A DNA stretch of 64,000 bases from Aldehydirespirator sp965220485 (lineage in GTDB: Bacteria; Actinomycetota; Acidimicrobiia; Acidimicrobiales; Aldehydirespiratoraceae), in contig OZ244832.1 of the NCBI GenBank assembly GCA_965220485.1, positions 1,922,001 through 1,986,000 of the forward strand, given 5' to 3'. The notes beneath the pieces were generated by a model, which saw only the letters and a program-made list of their open reading frames with translations, was not told the DNA's origin and did not search any database. Numbering within the stretch: position 1 is the first letter of the stretch; each line of letters starts with the position of its first letter. Below, one piece after another: positions 33,325 to 42,469 of this stretch. The position numbers and the translations under genes were made by a program.

Positions 33325-35191
33325 CTCCTCCCGGCGTCGAAGGCTGCGGGCGGCCGCGATCGCCATGGCGGCGGTGGCCGCGATGGTTGCGACCACCGTG
33401 ACGGCGTCGACTCCGGCGACGGCCGCCTCGTCGGCGTCGGTAGCCGCCCAGGACGAGTCGCCACCTCGGTACAAAGCGGTCGCGGCAGGCAACTACGTGA
33501 GCTGCGCCATACGCGATGACGATTCCCTCACATGCTGGGGCGACAACGGCTCCGGGCAGGCCGACCCGCCGCCCGGAGCATTCACCGACGTGTACGTGTC
33601 TCGGGACCGCTACGCCTGCGGCTTGCTGACAGACGGTGCGGTCACCTGCTGGGGCGACAACGAGTACGGAGCGCTGCCTGTCCCCACCGACAACTACAGA
33701 TTCAAGTCCCTCGCGACAGGGAGCGGGCACGTGTGCGGGATACAGGTCGACGACACAGTCCTCTGCTGGGGAAACGACTACTACGGGCAGTCCGTAGCGC
33801 CCCGGGGAACCTTCACCGACCTGGCCGCCGGCTACGGCCACACATGCGGGATCCAGACCGGCGGCACTATCGACTGCTGGGGCGACAACCAATACGGGCA
33901 GACCGACGCGCCGGCTGGAACCTTCATGTCGATTGCTGCCAGCGAGCGGAGCCTGTGCGGCATTCGGACCAGCGGCGAGATCACATGCTGGGGCAGCGAG
34001 GACAGTTACACCAATGTGCCCGGAGGGAGCTTCAAGTCCGTGGGTTCCGGGGCCTATCACCACTGCGCGATCCGAACCAACGACAGGGTCGCCTGCTGGG
34101 GAAGCCCCGGCAACACGCCATCAAGGGTGCCCGGAGGGAGCTTCACCGCGGTGGACGGCGGTCAGGAGCACTCATGCGGACTGCGCGTCGACGGCTCCAT
34201 CGACTGCTGGAGTGACTTTTCCGTGCCCTTTGGCGCGGCCGAGGGACCGGGCAGGGTCTTCGTCGCAGTCTCCGCCGGAGGCCGTCATACATGCGGTCTG
34301 CGAGCGGACGGGGCCATCGACTGCTGGGGCCGCTTCCAGATCACCGAGGACAACAGCCGGTGGGCGACCGGAACAGCCGGCGAGTTCACCGCCGTCGCAT
34401 CCGGATCCCACTACCCGTGCGGATTGAGGACCGACGGCACGATCCACTGCTGGGGACCTGACGTGAGCGGACGCCTCGACATACCCGAGAACCGCGATCT
34501 GTTCCACCTCGTCAACAGTTTCCCCGAGGGAACCTTCACGGCCATCGCGTCCGGCGGCACCCATTCCTGTGCAATCCGGGTCGATGGGGCTGTTGTCTGC
34601 TGGGGGGACAACGAGTACGGGCAGACCGATGTGCCCCACCGCGCCGATGCGCCATCGAAGCTCTCGATCTGGGACAGGATCCGTCACGGCCACCTGAGCA
34701 ATCGGAACGGGACTGTCAAGGCGATTGCCAGCGGACCGTGGCACTCTTGCGCGATACGGGCCGATGACACAGTGCTCTGCTGGGGTCACAACAATCCGAG
34801 TACCGGAGAGTCTCCGTCGGTATCCGACCAGGCGAGAGCGCCCGGCGGGAAGTTCGCTGCCATCACCGCAGGCTCCAATCACTCGTGCGGCCTGCGGACA
34901 AACGGTGCCGTTGCTTGCTGGGGCCAGGATGCGGAGTTGGTGGAGCAACTCGGTATTAAGGATCTGACCGCGATCTCGGCAGGGCGCGGCTTCACCTGCG
35001 GTCTGCGCATCGACAAGACCAGTAATTGCTGGGGCTATGACATCCCCGGCGGGAACAATTCCAACGGCAAGTTTCAGGCAGTCGCGTCAGGCAGCGGGCA
35101 CGCCTGCGCGTTGACGACCGACGGCACTATCAAGTGTTGGGGGCACACATCGGTCTGGGATTGGCCACACGGTGTGATAGCCACCGGCTGA
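33308..35191 (+). CDS. Secreted RCC1-like repeat protein, 14 repeats
   Basis: ATG 33308 lies inside the end of the previous gene. A signal peptide (AAAIAMAAVAAMVATTVTA) precedes 14 repeats with CxxR/DG..xCWG, for example SCAIRDDDSLTCWGDNGSGQ and TCGIQTGGTIDCWGDNQYGQ. Spacing varies from 37 to about 55 residues. The repeat count equals that of the protein at 6700-9504, but this one has no SLH modules or terminal duplicate domain. Each repeat has two cysteines that may form disulfides in the exported protein. Ligand unknown. Confidence 0.88.
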   Translation: MRSTSDSSRRRRLRAAAIAMAAVAAMVATTVTASTPATAASSASVAAQDESPPRYKAVAAGNYVSCAIRDDDSLTCWGDNGSGQADPPPGAFTDVYVSRDRYACGLLTDGAVTCWGDNEYGALPVPTDNYRFKSLATGSGHVCGIQVDDTVLCWGNDYYGQSVAPRGTFTDLAAGYGHTCGIQTGGTIDCWGDNQYGQTDAPAGTFMSIAASERSLCGIRTSGEITCWGSEDSYTNVPGGSFKSVGSGAYHHCAIRTNDRVACWGSPGNTPSRVPGGSFTAVDGGQEHSCGLRVDGSIDCWSDFSVPFGAAEGPGRVFVAVSAGGRHTCGLRADGAIDCWGRFQITEDNSRWATGTAGEFTAVASGSHYPCGLRTDGTIHCWGPDVSGRLDIPENRDLFHLVNSFPEGTFTAIASGGTHSCAIRVDGAVVCWGDNEYGQTDVPHRADAPSKLSIWDRIRHGHLSNRNGTVKAIASGPWHSCAIRADDTVLCWGHNNPSTGESPSVSDQARAPGGKFAAITAGSNHSCGLRTNGAVACWGQDAELVEQLGIKDLTAISAGRGFTCGLRIDKTSNCWGYDIPGGNNSNGKFQAVASGSGHACALTTDGTIKCWGHTSVWDWPHGVIATG

Positions 35192-35222
35192 CGGCACACA
35201 CGCCTGACCGCCCGAGGGGGTG

Positions 35223-35508
35223 TCAGGCGTAGTCCTGGTACTTGTCCAGGTAGCGGGTGGGGCGGCTCAGGGCGTCCTTGCGGAACGGGTCGCCCAGTTC
35301 CTTGGTGCACATGGCTTCGATGACGGTGGTGCGGCCCCCGTTCATCTGGGCGTCGATGGCCGATTCCAGCGCCGAACCGACGTCCTCTAGCTGGTTGACC
35401 CGAACGCCGTCGGCGCCCATGGCCCGGGCCACCTCCGACCAGTCCTCGCCGGCGTCTAGCTCGCCGGCCACGAAGCGGCGCCCGTAGAAGTCCACCTGGT
35501 TCTACTTC
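35223..35508 (-). pseudogene. Duplicated 3' fragment of xsc
   Basis: The 90-residue frame (MDFYGRRFVAGELDAGEDWS through TRYLDKYQDYA) matches the C-terminus of the xsc product at 36464-38230 with few changes (GSALESAIDAQ for GPALTAAIDAQ, LDKYQDYA for LAKYQDYT). No upstream part is present: homology begins at NQVDFYG. It lies about 950 bp from the parent end, with vapBC between them. Confidence 0.85.
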
Positions 35509-35524
35509 GACCCCTGCCGGCCAA

Positions 35525-35959
35525 TCAGTCAGACAGGTCCCGGGGCGCCACGGAGAGGCGTTCGGCCACCGCTCCCGCGTGGAGGCGCCGATCCCACACA
35601 GCCATGACGACATGGGGAGTGCCGATCTCCAGGGCGCTGGCAAGGTGGACGGCGTCAGCGCCCCGCAAGCGACGGCGCTCAGCCAGCCGACCGGCGGCCT
35701 CGGCCACGCGAGCGGTCATCTCCACCGGCCGCAAGTCCGTCCAGAGGCGCTCCCAGTTCTGGCGGCACGTCGCCAGAGCCTCCTCCCCCAAGTCGCGGTT
35801 GCGGTCCGCGGCGGCCAGCGCAGCGCACACCTCCGGGTAGGCCAGCCGGCTCGAGACTGCGGCGTCGCAACCGTCCCAGAGCGCGGCGACAACATCGCTG
35901 CCCGGCTCGGTCACCAGCAGCTTCACCAGCGCGCTGGCGTCGAAATAGACGACGGCCAC
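35525..35959 (-). CDS. vapC: VapC-type PIN-domain ribonuclease toxin
   Basis: The 144-residue PIN protein has the acidic residues at VVYFDASALVKLLVTEPGSD (D7), YPEVCAAL (E), RLRGADAVHLASAL (D) and MAVWDRRLH (D), the metal site of PIN nucleases. VapC toxins cut tRNA or rRNA. It lies 3 bp downstream of the antitoxin gene in the same orientation. All catalytic positions are present. Confidence 0.92.
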   Translation of the reverse strand: MAVVYFDASALVKLLVTEPGSDVVAALWDGCDAAVSSRLAYPEVCAALAAADRNRDLGEEALATCRQNWERLWTDLRPVEMTARVAEAAGRLAERRRLRGADAVHLASALEIGTPHVVMAVWDRRLHAGAVAERLSVAPRDLSD

Positions 35960-35962
35960 CGG

Positions 35963-36226
35963 TCAGCGTCGCTGCTCGCTGATCCGATCCGAGAGGGATC
36001 GGGCGGCTTGCGGCAGCTTCCGGCCCGTGACCTTGGATCTGTGCGGGCTCAACGGCCTTGCGATCACGCCCCGCGCCGTGAGGTCCTCGATCCTCGACAT
36101 CGCGTCGATCCTTACGATCCGGGCCACCGGCATGCCCCGCTCGGTGACCACGACCTCGTCGCCGTCCCGAACCCGGTCGAGCCAATGGCGCAGATTGGCT
36201 CGCAACTCCGTGACTGCCACATCCAT
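35963..36226 (-). CDS. vapB: VapB/Phd-type antitoxin
   Basis: ATG 36226 (DVAVTELRANLRHWLDRVRD) opens a Phd/YefM-like N-terminal DNA-binding fold, followed by GDEVVVTERGMPVARIVRI and an unstructured C-terminal tail that would wrap the toxin. 87 residues, normal length. The frame open to 36265 is not needed. It probably represses its own operon through sites upstream, where GTACA motifs and a long inverted repeat are found. Confidence 0.88.
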   Translation of the reverse strand: MDVAVTELRANLRHWLDRVRDGDEVVVTERGMPVARIVRIDAMSRIEDLTARGVIARPLSPHRSKVTGRKLPQAARSLSDRISEQRR

Positions 36227-36287
36227 GACGGGAAGCGTACATCTTGTTGGCTCTAGTCTGTACATTACTAGCGGCCCTCTGCTTCAA

Positions 36288-36314
36288 ATATATTGATACT
36301 CAATATCAATATAT
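36288..36314. promoter_or_regulatory. 11-bp perfect inverted repeat upstream of vapBC
   Basis: ATATATTGATA and TATCAATATAT are separated by CTCAA, 62 bp upstream of the vapB start. The stretch is much more AT-rich than its surroundings. It may be an operator or promoter part of vapBC, or the edge of the inserted cassette. Confidence 0.4.
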
Positions 36315-36463
36315 CTTAGACTAGCGTCGTAGCAAACACCTGCCGGGGTCGCACCGCCGCGACGTCATCAACGGCAGCGACCTCACGAGGACGAGCATCC
36401 CGGAGAATGACCTGGCTTCGCTGGAGGGCCTGGGCTCCGTGAGTCTGCAGGAGCGGCTGAAGA

Positions 36464-38230
36464 TCAGGTGTAGTCCTGGTACTTGGCCAGGTAGCGGGTG
36501 GGGCGGCTCAGGGCGTCCTTGCGGAACGGGTCGCCGAGCTCCTTGGTGCACATGGCCTCGATGACGGTGGTGCGGCCCCCGTTCATTTGGGCGTCGATGG
36601 CCGCCGTCAACGCCGGGCCGACGTCCTCGAGTTGGTTGACCCGCACCCCGTCGGCGCCCATGGCCCGGGCCACCTCCGACCAGTCCTCGCCGGCGTCGAG
36701 CTCGCCGGCCACGAAGCGCTGCCCGTAGAAGTCCACCTGGTTCTTCTTCTCGGCGCCCCACTGGCGGTTGTGGAACACCACCGCGGTGACCGGGATGTTG
36801 TGCCGCACCGCGGTCATGGTCTCCACCATGCTCATGGCCCAGGCCCCGTCGCCGGCGTAGGCCACCGCGGGGCGGTCGGGGGCTGCCTTCTTGGCGCCGA
36901 TGACGGTGGGCAGGGCGTAGCCGCAGTTGCCCCAACTCATGGCGGCCAAGAACGACCGGGGCTCCTCGAAGCGCAGGTAGCTGTTGGCCACTGAGTTGAT
37001 GTTGCCGATGTCGGTGGACACCATCACCCGGGGCGGCATCGCCTTCTCGAGCTCTCGCAGCACCTGGCGGGGGTGCATCCAGTCGTCGGCCTCGGCCGCG
37101 GCCTGCTTGATCATGTCCACGCTGAAGTCGTCGGTCTCCTCGGTCCAGTCGTCGAGCTCGGACTCCCACCCGGCCTTCTCCTGGGCAATGTCCGCGGCCC
37201 GCTGCACCCGGGTGGCGTCGCAGGCCAGCTCCCGACCGGCCAGGCGGGTCGCCAGCGCGCCCGCAGCCGCGCCGGCGTCACCGCAGATGCCGACGTCGAT
37301 GCGCTTGACCAGCCCGAGCATCTTGGAGTCGGCGTCGACCTGGATGACCTTGGCGTCGGTCGGCCAGTAGTCGAGGCCGTGCTGGGGCAGCGTGCCGAAC
37401 GGGCCGAGGCGGGTGCCGAGGGCCAGCACCACGTCGGCTTGCGAGATGAGACGCATGGCTGCCTTGGAGCCCTGGTAACCCAGCGGGCCGCACCACAGCG
37501 GATGCGACGCCGGGAACGAGTCGTTGTGCAGGTAGCTGTTCACCACCGGGCACCCCAGGCGCTCGGCCAGGGCCACCGTGGAGGCCATGGCGTCGCCCAT
37601 CACCACGCCCCCGCCGGAGATCATCACCGGGAAAGCGGCGGCCGCCAGCAACTCGGCGGCCTCGTTGAGGGTCCGATCTCCGCCGGGGCCGCGATCGAGG
37701 TGCTGAGGCTGCGGGATCTCCACATCAATGTCGCCGTAGAAGCGGTCGCGGGGGATGTTCAGCTGGGTGGGACCCATCTCCGACAGGGCCCGGTCGAAGC
37801 AGCGGGCGGTGAACTCGGCCATGCGATGCTCGTTGTTGACATGGCCCTGGTACTTGGTGAACTCCTCGAACATTGGCAGTTGGTTGGCTTCCTGGAAGCC
37901 GCCCAAGCCGATTCCTATGGTCCCGGCCTCGGGGGTGATGATCACCACCGGGCTGTGGGCCCAGAAGGCGGCGGCGATGGCGGTCACGCAGTTGGAGATG
38001 CCGGGTCCGTTCTGGCCGATCACCACTCCGTGGCGGCCCGACACCCGGCTGAACCCGTCGGCCATGTGGGCCGCGCCCTGCTCATGCACCACCGGCACCA
38101 ACTCGATGCCGGCCGGCTCGAAGATGTCCATGGCGTCCATGAAAGCGCTGCCCATGATGCCGAAGATGGTGTCTACGCCATGGGCGACCATCGTCTCCAC
38201 GAACGCCTCGCTAGGGGTCATACGTGTCAT
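36464..38230 (-). CDS. xsc: Sulfoacetaldehyde acetyltransferase (thiamine diphosphate enzyme)
   Basis: Xsc cleaves sulfoacetaldehyde with phosphate to acetyl phosphate and sulfite in taurine/isethionate breakdown. ATG 38230 has GGGAGGAA 8 bp upstream. The protein (588 aa) opens MTPSEAFVETMVAHGVDTIF, GIMGSAFMDAMDIF, then VHEQGAAHMADGFSRVSG, GQNGPGISN and NIPRDRFYGDIDVEIP, all close to the Xsc pattern. The ThDP site is GDGAWAMSMVETMTA plus FHNRQWG. No pta or transporter gene follows, so the pathway is completed elsewhere. A pyruvate-utilising acetolactate-type enzyme is the alternative, but the GSAFMD and NRQWGAEKKNQVDFY signatures favour Xsc. Confidence 0.88.
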   Translation of the reverse strand: MTRMTPSEAFVETMVAHGVDTIFGIMGSAFMDAMDIFEPAGIELVPVVHEQGAAHMADGFSRVSGRHGVVIGQNGPGISNCVTAIAAAFWAHSPVVIITPEAGTIGIGLGGFQEANQLPMFEEFTKYQGHVNNEHRMAEFTARCFDRALSEMGPTQLNIPRDRFYGDIDVEIPQPQHLDRGPGGDRTLNEAAELLAAAAFPVMISGGGVVMGDAMASTVALAERLGCPVVNSYLHNDSFPASHPLWCGPLGYQGSKAAMRLISQADVVLALGTRLGPFGTLPQHGLDYWPTDAKVIQVDADSKMLGLVKRIDVGICGDAGAAAGALATRLAGRELACDATRVQRAADIAQEKAGWESELDDWTEETDDFSVDMIKQAAAEADDWMHPRQVLRELEKAMPPRVMVSTDIGNINSVANSYLRFEEPRSFLAAMSWGNCGYALPTVIGAKKAAPDRPAVAYAGDGAWAMSMVETMTAVRHNIPVTAVVFHNRQWGAEKKNQVDFYGQRFVAGELDAGEDWSEVARAMGADGVRVNQLEDVGPALTAAIDAQMNGGRTTVIEAMCTKELGDPFRKDALSRPTRYLAKYQDYT

Positions 38231-38336
38231 CTCTGAGTTCCTCCCACCGAAAGTTCTGACGCCCGGCACACCTCAGACCAGCCTGTTAGAGCCTATAACA
38301 GAACCTGTAGACGGTGCTCGCCCAAATCAGGCTCTC

Positions 38337-38434
38337 AGAGGCCGAGCGATAGACGGTGCCTCGTCATCATCCGGGCCAGGTGCTGAGCGAGGCCGTGGCC
38401 CGAGCGGCCCGTGAGCGCAGCGAACAAGAGCGGG
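38337..38434 (+). repeat. 97/98-bp dispersed repeat, copy D3
   Basis: It begins AGAGGCCGAGCGATAGACGG and ends with GTGCTGAGCGAGGCCGTGGC plus CCGAGCGGCCCGTGAGCGCA. It lies between xsc and copA (both minus strand), near the 3' end of copA. It matches D1 over the last 55 bp almost exactly. Confidence 0.65.
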
Positions 38435-38462
38435 AGTGGCAATCCTGCACCGCGAAACGGCA

Positions 38463-40622
38463 TCAACTACGTGCGGGGCTTCTCAGGGAGCGGAATCGGC
38501 GCAGGCGCAGGCTGTTTGTCACCACGAACAGCGATGAGAGGCCCATGGCGGCCGCGGCGGCCATGGGGCTGAGGATTCCGGTGGAGGCCAGCGGGATGGC
38601 GGCCACGTTGTAGGCGAACGCCCAGAACAGGTTGACCTTGATGGTGGCCAGGGTGCGGCGAGACAGCGCGATGGCGTCGGGCACCGCTCGCAGGTCGCCA
38701 CCGACGATCGTCAGGTCGGAGGCCTCCATGGCCACGTCTGTTCCGGTGCCGACCGCGATGCCAAGGTCGGCCTGGGCCAATGCAGGAGCGTCGTTGATTC
38801 CGTCGCCCACCATCGCCACCCGCTTGCCGGCTTCCTGAAATCGCGCCACCGCATCGGCCTTGTCTCCGGGTAGCACTCCAGCCGTCACGTCGTTCACCCC
38901 GATGGCCGCGCCCACCCAGGCTGCCGTGCGGGCGTTGTCGCCGGTTACGAGCGCCACGTCCAGTCCCATGGCCTGCAGCTCCTCCACCGCCTGCCGGGAC
39001 GTGGGCTTGACCGTGTCGGCCAGGGCGACCACTGCCTCCGCGGTCGCGCCGCGGCCCGCTAGCACCGCGGTGTGGCCGCGAGCCTCGGCCGCGCTGATGG
39101 CATCGTCGAGTTCGGTAGGCACCTCGTCGAACAGGGGGCGCCTGCCAACCCGCACCTCGGCGCCGTCCACTCGACCGACGACGCCCAGACCGGGATGGTT
39201 CAAGAAGTCCGTGACGGTACGAGACGAAGGCCAGCGCCGGGCGATGGCCGCGCCGACCGGGTGCTCCGAGCGCGACTCCAGCGCTCCGGCCAGCAAGCCC
39301 ACGGCCGTGATGTCCATGCCGGGCGCGGCCGCCGCGTCCACCACTTCGAGGCGGCCTTCGGTGACGGTTCCGGTCTTGTCGAGCACCACTGCATCGACGC
39401 GGCGGGTGTCCTCGAGCACGGCGGCGCCCTTGATGATCACTCCGAGCTGGGCGCCTCGGCCCGTGCCCACCATGACGGCTAGCGGGGTGGCCAGCCCGAG
39501 AGCGCACGGGCACGAGATGATCAGCACGGCCACCGCGGCGGTGAACGCCTCCGAAGCCGCTCCCCCGGCCAGGAACCACGCCCCCAGGGTCACCGCGGCC
39601 ACGACCATGACCACTGGCACGAAGATGCTAGCCACCCTGTCGGCCAGGCGCTGCACCGCGGCCCGGCCTCCCTGGGCCTCGTCAACGAGGCGCACGATCT
39701 GGGCCAGGGCAGTGTCGGCCCCGACCCGGGTGGCCTCGACTTCGAGCGTGCCGTCGACGTTGACGGTGGCACCGATCACCTCATCCCCTGGCGCCACCTC
39801 CACCGGAACGGGCTCGCCGGTCACCATCGCCATGTCCACTGCCGAGGCGCCGCTCACGACCACGCCGTCGGTGGCGATCCGCTCGCCCGGGCGCACGACG
39901 AAGCGCATCCCCACCGCCAGATCCTCCACGGGCACCTCGGTCCCGTCGGGGAGGCGGGCAGTGGAGGCACCCAGCCGGGCCAGCGCTCGCACCGCCTCGC
40001 CCGAACGTCGGGTGGCCCGGGCCTCCAACCACTTGCCGAGCAGCACGAGGGCGACGATCATTGTGCCCGTCTCGAAGTACACATGACCGTCGTCCACGCC
40101 GACCAGCAGCACCACCGCCGACCAGACCCACGCGGCGGTGGTACCCAGCGACACCAGCGTGTCCATGGTGGCGGCACGATGACGGAGGTTGCGGAGCGCG
40201 GCCCGATGGAAGCCCGATCCCGAGCCGAATACCACCATCGCGGAGGCGACCAGCGCGCCCCAGCGCCAACCGTCGAAGCGCAGCGGCGGCAGCATCGACA
40301 CGGCCACAACCGGAGCGCCCAGCAGGACAGCGGCTACGAGCCGCCGGCGCAGGGTCGACACCCGCCGGATCTCGGCCTCCTCGTGCGTCTCCGGGCGCTC
40401 CGGCGCGGAGTAGCCGGCCTGCTCGACGGCCTGCCGCAGGACGGAATCGTCGGTGCTCCCGTCGTGGAGCACTGTGGCCCGGCCCGAGGCGAAGTTCACC
40501 CGGGCGTCTATCACGGCGTCGACAGCCTCTAGGGCGGAGGTGACTCGGGCTGCGCATGCGGCACAGGTCATGCCGTCCACCCGGATGTCGGTCCGGACCT
40601 TCAGAGACGACCCGGTGCCCAC
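38463..40622 (-). CDS. copA: Copper-translocating P1B-type ATPase
   Basis: Exports cuprous ions across the membrane. One N-terminal metal-binding domain has GMTCAACAARV (residue 17 on). The core shows TGEPVPVEVAPGDEVIGATV, the CPC motif in IISCPCALGLATPLAVMVGT (about 370), phosphorylated DKTGTVTEG (about 413), SEHPVG and MVGDGINDAPALAQADLG. The last helices, YNVAAIPLASTGILSPMAAA and AAMGLSSLFVVTNSLRLRRF, carry the Asn/Met/Ser residues of copper pumps. 719 residues. No CsoR or chaperone gene is adjacent. Confidence 0.95.
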   Translation of the reverse strand: MGTGSSLKVRTDIRVDGMTCAACAARVTSALEAVDAVIDARVNFASGRATVLHDGSTDDSVLRQAVEQAGYSAPERPETHEEAEIRRVSTLRRRLVAAVLLGAPVVAVSMLPPLRFDGWRWGALVASAMVVFGSGSGFHRAALRNLRHRAATMDTLVSLGTTAAWVWSAVVLLVGVDDGHVYFETGTMIVALVLLGKWLEARATRRSGEAVRALARLGASTARLPDGTEVPVEDLAVGMRFVVRPGERIATDGVVVSGASAVDMAMVTGEPVPVEVAPGDEVIGATVNVDGTLEVEATRVGADTALAQIVRLVDEAQGGRAAVQRLADRVASIFVPVVMVVAAVTLGAWFLAGGAASEAFTAAVAVLIISCPCALGLATPLAVMVGTGRGAQLGVIIKGAAVLEDTRRVDAVVLDKTGTVTEGRLEVVDAAAAPGMDITAVGLLAGALESRSEHPVGAAIARRWPSSRTVTDFLNHPGLGVVGRVDGAEVRVGRRPLFDEVPTELDDAISAAEARGHTAVLAGRGATAEAVVALADTVKPTSRQAVEELQAMGLDVALVTGDNARTAAWVGAAIGVNDVTAGVLPGDKADAVARFQEAGKRVAMVGDGINDAPALAQADLGIAVGTGTDVAMEASDLTIVGGDLRAVPDAIALSRRTLATIKVNLFWAFAYNVAAIPLASTGILSPMAAAAAMGLSSLFVVTNSLRLRRFRSLRSPARS

Positions 40623-40662
40623 CCCATCAGCCTACGCCCGCACCGTCATGGTGTAGCACCGG

Positions 40663-40989
40663 TCAGTTGCAGTCGACCGCAGCCTCCAAGGCCGCACAGA
40701 CGCTGCGGTTTCGCTCGGCGCTGAGGGTCCCCAGCCGACCCGTCAACTCCCCGACCGACGCGCTTGTAACGCCGTCGAGTTGCACACAGCACACCTTCGT
40801 CACCGGATCCTCGCCCGGCTCCAGCAGGACTTCGGTCGCGAGGCCACGTACGCTCGTCGAGCACGGGGCTACGATGACCCGTCTTCTTCCGTTGATCGCC
40901 CTGTCACGCGACAGCACCACGACCGGGCGGCGTGACAACTCGGGGGTCTCGCACCACCAGACTTCCCCCTTGCGGGACAACCTCGTCAC
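40663..40989 (-). CDS. MazF/PemK-type endoribonuclease toxin
   Basis: GTG 40989 overlaps the TGA of the antitoxin gene (GTGA), which fixes the start; the ATG at 41178 in this frame is spurious. The 108 residues have KGEVWWCETPELSRRPVVVL, RRRVIVAPCSTSVRGLATEV and KVCCVQLDGVTSASVGELTG, following the MazF layout of GE-W, RPVVV and a conserved D in CVQLD. MazF enzymes cut RNA at short sequences. copA lies about 40 bp downstream in the same orientation. Confidence 0.85.
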   Translation of the reverse strand: MTRLSRKGEVWWCETPELSRRPVVVLSRDRAINGRRRVIVAPCSTSVRGLATEVLLEPGEDPVTKVCCVQLDGVTSASVGELTGRLGTLSAERNRSVCAALEAAVDCN

Positions 40990-41159
40990 CGGGGGCGCCT
41001 CGCCTCGTAGAACGACTCCATGTCGCCCCATGCGTCGGGAGCGTTCAGCGGCACCCTTTCGTAACCTTCCCGGATCTGCCGGTCGATCTCGGCGCTGCGG
41101 CGCTCGCGGCTCCGCGCGGCCCACACCCGCAACGGCCAGGTCCTCACCACCCACCGCAT
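40986..41159 (-). CDS. Antitoxin partner of the MazF-like toxin
   Basis: A short basic-then-acidic protein: an Arg-rich N-terminus (RTWPLRVWAARSRERRSAEI) and DRQIREGYERVPLNAPDAWG then DMESFYEARRPR, which resembles the toxin-binding tails of MazE-like antitoxins. No ribbon-helix-helix is visible before it, so the N-terminus may be lost or the start misjudged (ATG 41186 is the other choice). The overlap with the toxin start supports the pairing. Confidence 0.6.
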   Translation of the reverse strand: MRWVVRTWPLRVWAARSRERRSAEIDRQIREGYERVPLNAPDAWGDMESFYEARRPR

Positions 41160-41328
41160 CACAGGACACCTGTGCCATCTATGCACGTCACACCTCCCCA
41201 GACATCTCCCAGCTCTGCCCTATACTAACATGATATTACACTACAAAAGATAGTAATACACCAACAATCTACACCATGCCGCTTGCCGCAGATTCTCGAG
41301 TTGGCCTGCAGCGGGGCAGACTGGCGGG

Positions 41329-42450
41329 ATGCCTTCGACCGAGAACGTGCCTCCGGCGCCGGTGGGGCGGGTGCGGCCCGCGGTGGATGGCCTGCCCGCT
41401 TACAAGCCGGGCAAGGCGGCCGAGCAGGCCGAGCGGGAGCACGACATCGCGGAGGCCATCAAGCTGGCCTCCAACGAGAACCCGTACCCGCCCCCGGCCG
41501 CGGTGGTCGAGGCCGTGGCCGCAGCCTGCCGGGGCGGCAACCTCTACTGCGACCACCGGGCCACCGCGGTGCGCGAGGCGCTGGCGGCTCGGCTGGGTCT
41601 GGCCGTCGAGCAGGTGACCGTGGGGGCGGGCTCGGTGGCGCTGCTGTACCAGCTAGCCACGGCCTACATCGATCCCGGCGACGAGGCGATCACCCCCTGG
41701 ATCTCGTTCGAGGCCTACCCGATCTCGGTCCAGACCATGGGCGGGACCCTGGTGAGGGTGCCGCTGACGTCCGGCCACGCCTTCGACCTCGACGCGGTGG
41801 CGGCCGCGGTGACCGAACGCACCAAGCTCGTGCTGCTGGCCACCCCCAACAACCCCACCGGCACGGCGGTGTCGACCGCGGCGGTGACGGAGCTGGCCGA
41901 GAGCATCCCCGACGATGTCATCGTGTTGGTGGACGAGGCCTACCGGGAGTTCGCCGACCCCGCCCTTGGCGACCCGGTTACCGAGCTGCTGCCCCGCTTC
42001 GACAACGTGGCCGTGGCCCGGACGTTCTCCAAGGCCTACGGGCTGGCCAGCCTGAGGGTGGGTTACGTGATGGCCCACCCCGAGATCGTGTCCGCCATCG
42101 ACAAGTGCCTCATCCCGTTCAACGTCAACGGCCTGGCCCAGGCTGCGGCCCTGGCCGCGCTGGGAGGCGAAGCGGAAGCCGAGGCCCAGGCCAACATCGA
42201 CGGGATCAAGGCCGAGCGGGGTCGGGTTGCGGCCGCGCTGACCGCCGACGGCTGGGACATACCCGACACCCAGGCCAACTTCGTATGGATGCACCTAGGC
42301 GACCGCACCGACGACGTGTGCATCGGCCTGGAGCGGCGGGGCGTGGTGGTCCGCCCGTTCTCCGGGGTCGGCATCCGGGTGACCGTCGGCACCCCGGCCC
42401 AGAACGACCGCTTCCTAACCACCCTCACCGAGGTAGCCCAGCCGGCCTGA
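41329..42450 (+). CDS. hisC: Histidinol-phosphate aminotransferase-like PLP enzyme
   Basis: Fold-type I aminotransferase that, in histidine synthesis, converts imidazole-acetol phosphate to histidinol phosphate. Visible: LASNENPYPPPAAVVEAV, GNLYCDHRATAVREALA, VGAGSVALLYQLATAYIDPG, TPNNPTGTAV, VDEAYREF and the PLP lysine in FSKAYGLASLRVGY, then FVWMHLGDRT. 373 residues. ATG 41329 starts MPSTENVPPAPVGRVRPAVD. No other his genes are nearby, so an aromatic or phenylalanine aminotransferase (Pat) role cannot be ruled out. Confidence 0.85.
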   Translation: MPSTENVPPAPVGRVRPAVDGLPAYKPGKAAEQAEREHDIAEAIKLASNENPYPPPAAVVEAVAAACRGGNLYCDHRATAVREALAARLGLAVEQVTVGAGSVALLYQLATAYIDPGDEAITPWISFEAYPISVQTMGGTLVRVPLTSGHAFDLDAVAAAVTERTKLVLLATPNNPTGTAVSTAAVTELAESIPDDVIVLVDEAYREFADPALGDPVTELLPRFDNVAVARTFSKAYGLASLRVGYVMAHPEIVSAIDKCLIPFNVNGLAQAAALAALGGEAEAEAQANIDGIKAERGRVAAALTADGWDIPDTQANFVWMHLGDRTDDVCIGLERRGVVVRPFSGVGIRVTVGTPAQNDRFLTTLTEVAQPA

Positions 42451-42469
42451 TCCCTCAAACCGCTCCGGA

